Shown here in pieces: positions 56,296-64,000 of a stretch of 64,000 nt of DNA; positions within the stretch are counted from its first letter, which is position 1; the number at the start of each line of letters is the position of its first letter. Under the pieces are notes generated by a model. That model was not told the DNA's origin. It was given only the letters and a program-made list of their open reading frames with translations, and made no database searches. A program made the translations under genes and the position numbers. Source of the DNA: Tetrapyrgos nigripes (Eukaryota; Basidiomycota; Agaricomycetes; Agaricales; Campanellaceae). The stretch spans positions 248,001 through 312,000 of the forward strand of contig JAACJM010000009.1 in NCBI GenBank assembly GCA_013368315.1. The letters run 5' to 3'.

Positions 56296-58039
56296 CTTTT
56301 TTCCATACATAGATAGTATTTATCGAATATATAGTACTTTGACAGCGCCTCGATGTCTCGAGCTACAAAACGCCTCTACGACCTAATATGTGACAAGCTC
56401 TATGGTCGTTTCCAAGCTTGTAATGTGTACAGACAGAAAATTCAGTACGTCCAGCCCTGGGACACCTGCAAAGCATTGTACACTTTCACATTCGCCTCGA
56501 CAGGACAGCCGTACGACTTGCGTACGACGTCAATCATGCAGCAATAGATAGGATAGGGTAGACCGGCACTAAGGACACATGAGGATGCTTCAGTAACCGG
56601 TCTCTGCGTCAATTTTAACCTGCCAGGAAAACCTAGGGTGAGGCTGTGGACCACGATCCTCCCATTATGAGTCTGCGATAGAGCGCTGATAGGGGTTGAT
56701 CTGTTACAAAAGCGACCTGTCGTGATGACCTTTCCTCTACTGAAGTTACAATATTTAACGCTGTTATTCCTGAGTCAAGAAATTGCTGTGAACGGGGTTG
56801 CTTGATTGCTTGACATGTAGGTATACTGACGTGACAATGGCCCTGGTATGTACGCAGTATGCATATCTGGTGGCCGATTTCCTGAATTTAGATAATGAAT
56901 TTACTTGGAGTCTAACCTATATTCTCGAGTCAGATTGAGTTGTCGGTTGTCGGTTGTCGGTCAACGGTCAAAGGGACGTACTCTTTGCTCCGACGGCAAT
57001 GGGTCTCCATTACCTGTGTACGCCAGGACATCTTCCGGTGATTCCTTTTGCGCATGGGCTATGACGTCCTCCAGTGCTTCCAACCCTTGCTATTTGACAA
57101 TGAGACACAGGGCGCAGAACAACCACGACATGGAACCAGGCGCAATGTCAGGTCAACGTTTACATTAAGGTCTGGCCTTTGCCACCTCTGCACAGCAATC
57201 CCTAGCTCGACCTGCGTACCGTCTTGGCACCAGGATATGCGCAACCTTGAAGTTGGTGAGTTTGCGAGGCTTCGCAGGGCTCCAAAGCTCCTTGAACATG
57301 AAACGTAAGTGGGTGTCAGCGCGTCGCAAACCTGTCGATTCGGATTCCTTCATGTTATCACAAGACATCATCTTGCTGCCTGGGCGAGTCGGACACAGAG
57401 ATAGGAACGCGTTGAGAACGTGCTCGAGGTTGACAGAAGATGGGAATCACATCACAAATAAACAAACCAAATCATGTCTGGCTTCTACCATCATTTGCCA
57501 GCTAAGAAGCTGATGCTCTAGTCGAGATTCCCTAGTATCCCATTGCAAACAGCTCAGCAACTTTCATTCAGAGGCTGTCAAACAAAATTCGCCTGACACC
57601 TTTCTCTACGGTACATAATAGGCACCTGAAAGTTGCTGTGTTCGGACGATGTTGTCGCCTAGGCGGGCTCAAGAGATGATTTCCCGGCAGTTGTAAACGT
57701 CATTCTACTATCTCGAAGGGGATCACTTATATGTTTACTTTAGGGTAAATGGAGCAGTCTTCGTAAATGAAAATACGAGACGTGTAACTTTTGTTTGACT
57801 TTTGTGCCCCTGTTCCTGAAAACTTGTACAACTTGCACAGCGGCGTGTTGGCTTCCTCCTTGCGTCAATCGTTTTGCATCAGGTCCCTCGCCGAATGGTC
57901 GGGACTACATTCCCGCCCAGGAACGCGTCTGTCTTTCTGTGTCCCGTACGTCGCATGCACAGCACTGATTGACTTGACTAGATTGGATCTTTACGCGTCC
58001 TCTATAGACGTAGTATCATACTTTGCGAGCCTGTTCACC
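56296..58039. other. Intergenic stretch without recognised gene
   Basis: About 1.7 kb with short frames on both strands, none with a known motif. A GTCGGTT triplet repeat occurs near 56940. Confidence 0.45.
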
Positions 58040-58046
58040 TATAAAA
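58040..58046 (+). promoter_or_regulatory. TATA box
   Basis: TATAAAA about 70 bases upstream of ATG 58110. Confidence 0.55.
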
Positions 58047-58109
58047 GCAGGCTACTTCTCCGGAGAATGCATCATCCCAGCTCTCCTTCCATCTTTCCTT
58101 TCCACCAGC

Positions 58110-59985
58110 ATGCTCACGGTCTTTCGTCTGGTGTCTCTCGCTGCCATTGCAGTTTTCCTCGTCGGTGCGTGCGATTTTGTTTTTCTACTCTCCCTGGACT
58201 CAGAATGTTTTCCAGATGGCAAAATCGCTACTCCCGCGTCCAAAGGACAGCCCAATGAAGTCGTCGACGTAGATACTACCGGGGCCACTACAGACACCGA
58301 CAGCATTGTATCCACTGCCTCCCAGGTTGACCAGAAGGCGGGTGCAAACACAGATGCCCCCCCTGACTTGCCTCCGCCAGTGGTTTCTCTTACAGCTCTT
58401 GACGGTGACTTGGTCAACACGACTGTACAGGATGTGACGGCTAGTAGCAGCAATGGACGTCGCTCTATCAGCCTTGCAAAGCGACTAACGGCTGGCTACG
58501 AGCAAGTCTTCGCCGGCACGGGAACGGGTCCCAATGACCGCGACGGTTCCATCGAAGGCACAGCATACTTGACCTACACTGTCGTCGACAACTCTACGTA
58601 CAGTGTCGATAAATGTCTGGAGTTCTGTGACCGGGTTGATGGATGTGGTGAGTGATAACAGTATGGTCTTCTCATTACCAACAATGCTTACCGGCGATGT
58701 GTAGTCTTCGTTAATCTCTACTATGAGTTCAACAATTTCCTATTGGACTTTGTCTTCTCTGAAAAGTCCAATCTGAAATGTGCTGCCTACGCCGATGTGC
58801 ACACTGCTGCTGAAAAGACGAACCGTGGTGGCCAACAACTTGAGGAACCCCCGGCCGGATTGACCTACATCCAGCAGAGCAGTGGTTATGCTGCCAAATC
58901 ACTCGTTGATCCTGATACGCCCGAAGGCTACGAATTGGTCTTTGGACCAACAAATGGTGCCAACAATGCCCCTGGTGTCTGTATCATTTCTTTCTGGTCA
59001 TTTCACGAAACGTTGACTGACGTATCTATAGTACATGGGATTCGCTTTCCTTGACAGATATGATGTCCAAGCTTGTGCTGATCTTTGCAACAGTCGTGGG
59101 GCTGATTCCCAAGGTGGAGGTTGCCAGTACTTCAACATCTGGCGAGCAGTGGTCAATGGTAACCCTACCACTTATACCTGTTCCATGGTAAGATTATCCT
59201 ACATGCTTTGAACCTCAGGAGCCTAATTTCTTTTTTCTTCCAGTACTACCTGGTTGCAGATGAGAGTACCGCTGTCAATACCGGCCAGGGCGACCTCAAA
59301 GTCACCCAGGTGAGTAGAACCCTCGTTAACTCTTGTGGGGTAGCCTTAACTGTTTTTTTGCGGACTAGTCCCGAGGATATGCTCGCAAGAACTTGCTTCC
59401 CGACGGAGGCTTCGAAGGCTACAACGACTGCAACGACTTCTGCTTCACCTCTGGCTACGAGAACTGGAAAGGTCTCGGCGCAGGGATCCAGGACGCGACC
59501 ATTTTCCACTATGTGGTCTACTCTCACACTGGCCACGGAGTTGGCCTCCTTGGATCAGCGGATGCTAATGACGACCTCCCTGGCACCTTGACCCCCTCCA
59601 ATCCTCTGCAGACAGAAGCTGGAAAGACCTATTCTATCCAGTTCTTCCTCAACAGCGATTTCAGTGGCCCCGATTTGGAGAAGAACGCAACTGTCGAAGT
59701 CAGGGTCAGCGGGACCACTTTGGACACCATCAGTCCCGGATTTAGTCACTGGACCTTCGTAAGGCTTTTGCTTTCTGTTCCGTCTGAATTCATGCTCATT
59801 TTCTTTTCGTCTTCATTAGCATCAATACACTTTCACTGCACAGGGCAATGACGTCCTTGAGTTCCACGGTGAGTCTCTCAAAGCTTTCTTGGACTCTGAG
59901 CTGAATCAACGTTTGTTTGCAATGCTCAGGTGGCTCAGCGCCGGCTTGGTTGTTCATCGATGATGTGAATGTCTTCCAGGCATAA
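58110..59985 (+). CDS. Secreted protein with two PAN/apple-like Cys modules, fruit-body-specific-protein type
   Basis: ATG 58110 opens a signal peptide (MLTVFRLVSLAAIAVFLV) that splices near 58165 into DGKIATPASKGQ. A Thr/Ser/Asp-rich spacer comes next, then two similar Cys-containing modules. The first has YSVDKCLEFCDRVDGC and VFVNLYYEF, the second DVQACADLCNSRGADSQGGG followed by CQYFNIWR. This is the pattern of PAN/apple-like folds that bind sugars or proteins. The C-terminal half (LLPDGGFEGYNDCNDFC, then FFLNSDFSGPDLEKNATVEV and AWLFIDDVNVFQA) looks like a galactose-binding-type beta sandwich. Similar basidiomycete proteins are annotated as fruit-body specific, which is from memory and not checked. 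Six to seven short introns were placed and the spliced frame is intact to TAA 59983-59985. Confidence 0.7.
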
Positions 59986-60129
59986 GCTCCACACTCTCTT
60001 TTGCACTTTTCAATTTGCTTTTGAATCTTGACTCCCCTGGTAATAAGGTTGTTTATAGTGTAGCAGTGATACGACTTGTTGTTCTATAGTCATTATTAAT
60101 TAATTATATTATTATTGCATTGCTCATAG

Positions 60130-60279
60130 GAACTGTCAGACATCGTTCTACCTGTTCTTGATAAGTTTTTTGAGGACGCGGACGACTTTAGGGCAGGTGA
60201 AGTCGCGTCGGATTTTTGGGTCGGTGACATGTTTTCTCACCTCCGAGCGGCTCTGGATGAACAGGAATACTCGTGCCTG
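60130..60279 (+). other. Orphan exon-like open segment
   Basis: A 50-codon open stretch reads ELSDIVLPVLDKFFEDADDF and on to LDEQEYSCL. It is preceded by an AG (CTCATAG) and followed by a good donor (GTAAGT). It looks like one exon of a lost or unrecognised gene; no start codon or partner exon was found in 59986-61009. Confidence 0.3.
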
Positions 60280-61009
60280 GTAAGTGAATCTTTAGTCATT
60301 GACTCAAGCTTACCGTCTGTTTAAATTCATTTGGAACCTCGTAAGGTAAGAGTCCACTAGGTTCTCAAAGTGTTTAAACTTATACCCACTGTGATTCAAT
60401 GCAAAGCTAAGGACCACAATCTGTCGACGTCATCAAAAAATTACGGTAAAAGGCCCTGAGAAAATTTCCTTTTTTGGATCTTGTCTTCAATGCTCATCCC
60501 ACTCTTCACCTCAACATCACAACTCTTCACGTGCATAGACATGCCAAGCCTACCCGGTTGTGGCATTAGTACAGTAACGAAAGTTGTTATATCTCAGACA
60601 CTGCCAGTAATTCCATGAATAATTCCTAGATTTCTCCTGTAAGGAAACACTCACCTCCTCCCATATGAGGTAGGTATGTCGTGAGGCCTCTTCGGAAGTA
60701 AGACCCGGGAGGCTATCAAGTCTGAGATGCCGTCCCACTCTCACGACGTCACCATCACACCATCCTCATCACTGTCCGCTCATCGTCCTTGCTTGTCCCT
60801 CCCGCCGCTTAGCTCATATCCCCGACTCTACGCCTTCCCACACTTGCCCACCATCTGCTACCGCCATCAAATGGCTTTGCTCGCTGTCCCCTCGGCTATT
60901 CTCACGCTCGCTTATGTCATCCGCTGACCCAAAAATTTACAAGTCCCTTCGCGTACCAAGTTCCTTCAGCAACGCGTTACGAAGCCGGTCTTACCACGTC
61001 ATATATAGG

Positions 61010-64000
61010 ATGCCCAAGTCCAAGCATCGCGGGGTCTCTAGGACAGTCAAATATGGGGTCGGAGGCGGCCGTTTTACTCTGGACACGTCCTCACAGCGTT
61101 TAGGACCTCAGGCGCGCATACAGTCGCGTCAGGACACTGAGGCCCGCTATCTCCAGAACATCTCAGGTACGCACACTTTGCTTACTGGCTATGGGTTCTA
61201 TGGGCACCATTGCTGAACCTAAGGCCAGGACTCAGTCAGCAAGCCCAAAATGCACTCCAGGAACTTGCAGGAGGCGACGACATGCTCATGGAAGATACTT
61301 CTTTTATGGCCACAGGGTTTGATAGTGATGAAGGAGCAGAAGGAGCTGAAGGAGTAGATCATTCTGTTGCTGAGGACCCCGAGGCATTCTATTATGACGT
61401 TTGCGATGCAATGCATCATGTTGGGCAGCATTGTTATCTTTCACGGTGTGTCTCAAGCTATTATTTTTTTTCTTTTGCTCATCTTTCTCAACACATTCTT
61501 CTCCATAGCCATCCCAAGGCCAACCGGCGGCGCAAGGATTGGCGAACATGGCGCAATCGGCTGGAGTCTCTTCAAGCCAAGTGGGATGCCCTCACTGAAC
61601 CACTTACCGACGCGTATATCTATTGGATGTACCCCACTGCAGCGGATGAAACAATGGCCTCTCCTGTCTATGACGCCTCCTTCAGCTTCACTATCCGTGT
61701 ACTCGACATTTTTGAACTCACTACCACGACATCCATTGAACGGGATAACATCACAGTGGCGTCTGTAGCTCTTGTCAACGCTGGGTACCTCGGCAATGCA
61801 CCAGAGCAGCCCTCGCTTGCCATTTCTCTCAAGACACTGGAGTTGTTTTACACCGTCAAGCTCTACAAAACATCCTTCAGCATTGAGGCATTTGCACGCG
61901 TGCTTTGCCATACTTACAGAGTCAGTTCCTTTCTTCTAGTATTCACTATATGCACTTGACAAGTAAATAGATTCCTTACCGCCGCCGTTATCGAGTAGCT
62001 GTCTCAAACTGCTTCGACATATATCTTACCATCCGCCAGAGTGTAGACAGGAGAGTCGCCGCTGCACTGGGACACGATACTCCCAACTATCGTGTTCTTC
62101 ATAGCTGTCCACCATGCTGCTATAAGGTGGGTAGTTTCTAGATGCCTCGCTTTCTTTTTTATCTAATCCCTCTATGATGTATCTTCAGCTCGTGGACGAG
62201 GCACCTCTCAAGTTCTCCCGCATGTGGGTCTGTGACGGCAATAATTCACTCCGGTGCATGGGCCCACTCGGCAATCGTCGTGTTGCAGATATGCGTGTAT
62301 TCAATGACAGCGACTACTACTTGCCTCGGGAATTTGTCGATCGCTTCGCGAACGAAGTCAAGTCTAGACCCGCCGAACCACGCCAAGCCGATGCCAATCA
62401 CAGTGATGATGACATCGAAGATGATGGGCTAGAGGATGGCGGAGACCCCACTGATGGCTCCTCTGAGGCATTTTTGAAGGGATGTACCACGAATTGGAAG
62501 GCAGCGGGTGCGGATTCAAAGAAGACAATGTGGAACATTTTCGACGAGACTGGGGTATTTGCTAGTGCTTGCCGCCATGGCTTCATTCTATGGCTTGCTG
62601 ATATGGTGAGAAGCGGTGAACTGTGCGTACTCTATCTGTCTCCCTCGGTACCTTCCGTTCATGCCTCCTCTTTTTGCAGCGCAAAATATCCGCTCGCTAT
62701 GGTTGCCAAAGCCCTTGAGGTCTTTGATGACGACTGGATTTTGGGATATGATATCGGATGCAGTTTCAGCCAAACCATCAACTCCAGCACACTTGGACCC
62801 CGCTTCCATGCACGCAACTGCCGAACATGTGTCAACGCATTCCATGGTTACTCACATAACTTCCTCTGTCAGCTACTCTTCCACCCACTTAACATCATTG
62901 GAATGGGCCTCGAAGACCTCGAAACACTTGAACGGATCTTCTCGGCATCTAATCAACTCGCTAGTATCACTCGGTACGCCACAGCCTATCGCCGACGCGT
63001 TCTCATAGACCTTTTCTTCTGCCAGTGGGACCAAGAAAAATATCAAAACCTTGCCCGCATGCTTCACAACAACTACGTCCAGGCACTGGAGACCATTGAG
63101 ATGGAGGGTCGGGATTTGGAGGAGGGTCTGAAGGCTCATGGTCTCACCACCAAGGACCTTGACGATTACTTTGCTGACGAAGCCCAACATTTTCGAGAGC
63201 TGGGTGAAGAACTACCCAAAGATATCCATGCTGTTGCCTACGTCGAACTCCTCCAGAAGTACCGGGACATAACGTGAGTCACTGCTACTCTCAAATTGGA
63301 AATACTAATTGATTACTCCCTAAGCAAGATGCATGAAAACGCCTCCACAGCATTTTGAACCCATACACCCGAGGACTATCAGCCCCTCCTTCCCGCCGAA
63401 TCCTATAATTCCAACCTGTCAAGTACACGGAAGATTGAGACCGCTCGACGCTATCTTTCCGAGAAGCGAGATCAAGTCCACTATGAGCTGGTTCAGCTCA
63501 AGTGCTCTATGAACATTAGTGAAGGTCAGCGCTGGCAGCCTACAGATCCACCATACCTCAAGACTTTGGAATACATGAACGAACGAAAGTACCGACAAGC
63601 ACTTGAGCAGCTGCACAAGCTTGTCATTCAACGCCTGTATGAGTTGCACCGGCTTAATCTTTCTCAGACAGGTAAGTCTCAGTCATTAATTCTACAGTTA
63701 TATCTTAAGATTTCACAGGTTACAAGATGCGCACCCATATCGCCAATGCTTTACAAAAACGATCCAAGGCCATTCGCAAGGCTGTCCAGAGGTACAACAC
63801 TGCTGCGTCGTCACTCAGCCCTCCTCGCCCTACACTTGACTGGCATAAAGTCTCCCACTTCACCTTCCTTGACCAGTTTGGCATCCTCCAGGATTCTCGC
63901 CACACAGTCTTCAACAAGCCCTGGGCTAAGCCCATCATTCGTGAGCTCATGAAGAAGTATCACCGCATCAGCCGAGCCCAGGAGGAGATCGTTCGTTGTA
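61010..64000 (+). pseudogene. KDZ (Kyakuja-Dileera-Zisupton) transposase gene, runs off window; one stop
   Basis: Exons 61010-61166, 61229-61445, 61509-61920, 61971-62126, 62189-62622, 62680-63273, 63325-63671 and 63719 to the end join in phase. The N-terminus is MPKSKHRGVSRTVKYGVGGG. Signatures of KDZ proteins follow: LDIFELTTTTSIERDN, PSLAISLKTLELFY, a Cys cluster VLHSCPPCCYKL, LKFSRMWVCDGNNSLRCMG, MWNIFDETGVFASACRHGFI, KYPLAMVAKALEVF, ILGYDIGC, VNAFHGYSHNFLCQL, GLEDLETLERIFS and RWQPTDPPYL. These are eukaryotic cut-and-paste transposases, very abundant in mushrooms. TGA at 63356-63358 follows NASTAF, where Trp is plausible (TGG to TGA). No terminal repeats could be identified because the right end lies outside the window. 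Confidence 0.88.

Noticed and set aside
1..64000. tRNA, rRNA or CRISPR arrays
   Set aside because: No B-box-like GGTTCGANNC context with a foldable cloverleaf, no rRNA sequence and no spaced direct repeats of CRISPR type were found by eye.

Overview
The window looks like genomic DNA of a filamentous basidiomycete, most likely an Agaricomycete. Genes are cut by short introns of about 50-70 bases with fungal splice sites. The host gene set (a basidiomycete multi-pass membrane family, a GH31 glucosidase, a Kex1-type carboxypeptidase, a questin-oxidase-like protein, F-box and HET-domain genes) and the mobile elements (KDZ transposase, tyrosine-recombinase retrotransposon, chromodomain Ty3/Gypsy, Helitron, PIF/Harbinger, pogo/Fot1) are typical of mushroom-forming fungi. 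The species cannot be named from the sequence.

Region 1 (1-2180): one spliced integral membrane protein gene and an AT-rich satellite. Region 2 (2182-16600) is a transposon nest: a structurally complete PIF/Harbinger element with transposase plus Myb/SANT partner, 2182-5131; a fold-back element, 5304-6609, that carries a Harbinger-type MITE; and the N-terminal half of a Helitron replicase gene, split by a full-length chromodomain Ty3/Gypsy element, 8160-14645, with a clean 5-bp target duplication. After these come GC-rich hairpin repeats and a small inverted-repeat element.

Region 3 (16.7-37.2 kb) holds four paralogous von Willebrand factor A (vWA) genes: two on the plus strand (16689, 20864) and two on the minus strand (34091, 37238). 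All four have an N-terminal PPxY motif and the first three keep a complete MIDAS metal site; the fourth is broken. Between the pairs lies a decayed DIRS/Ngaro-like tyrosine-recombinase retrotransposon with split direct repeats (22938-31731), which holds a pogo/Fot1 transposon (29100-31679). A hAT-like MITE sits between genes 3 and 4.

Region 4 (38-52 kb) is the host-gene block: a voltage-gated proton channel, a secreted GH31 glucosidase, an F-box protein with one stop, a thioredoxin-fold ER membrane protein divergent from a KEX1-like carboxypeptidase, and a questin-oxidase-like enzyme. Region 5 (52-56.3 kb) is a gene graveyard: a broken HET-domain gene, a stray copy of a questin-oxidase exon segment, and a broken secreted lactonase-like gene. 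Region 6 has a secreted PAN/apple-like protein (58110-59985) and a KDZ transposase gene that runs off the right end (61010-64000).

A theme across the retroelements is decay by C-to-T change at CpG: most LTR differences and most in-frame stops fit this. By contrast the Harbinger element and three of the vWA genes look intact.
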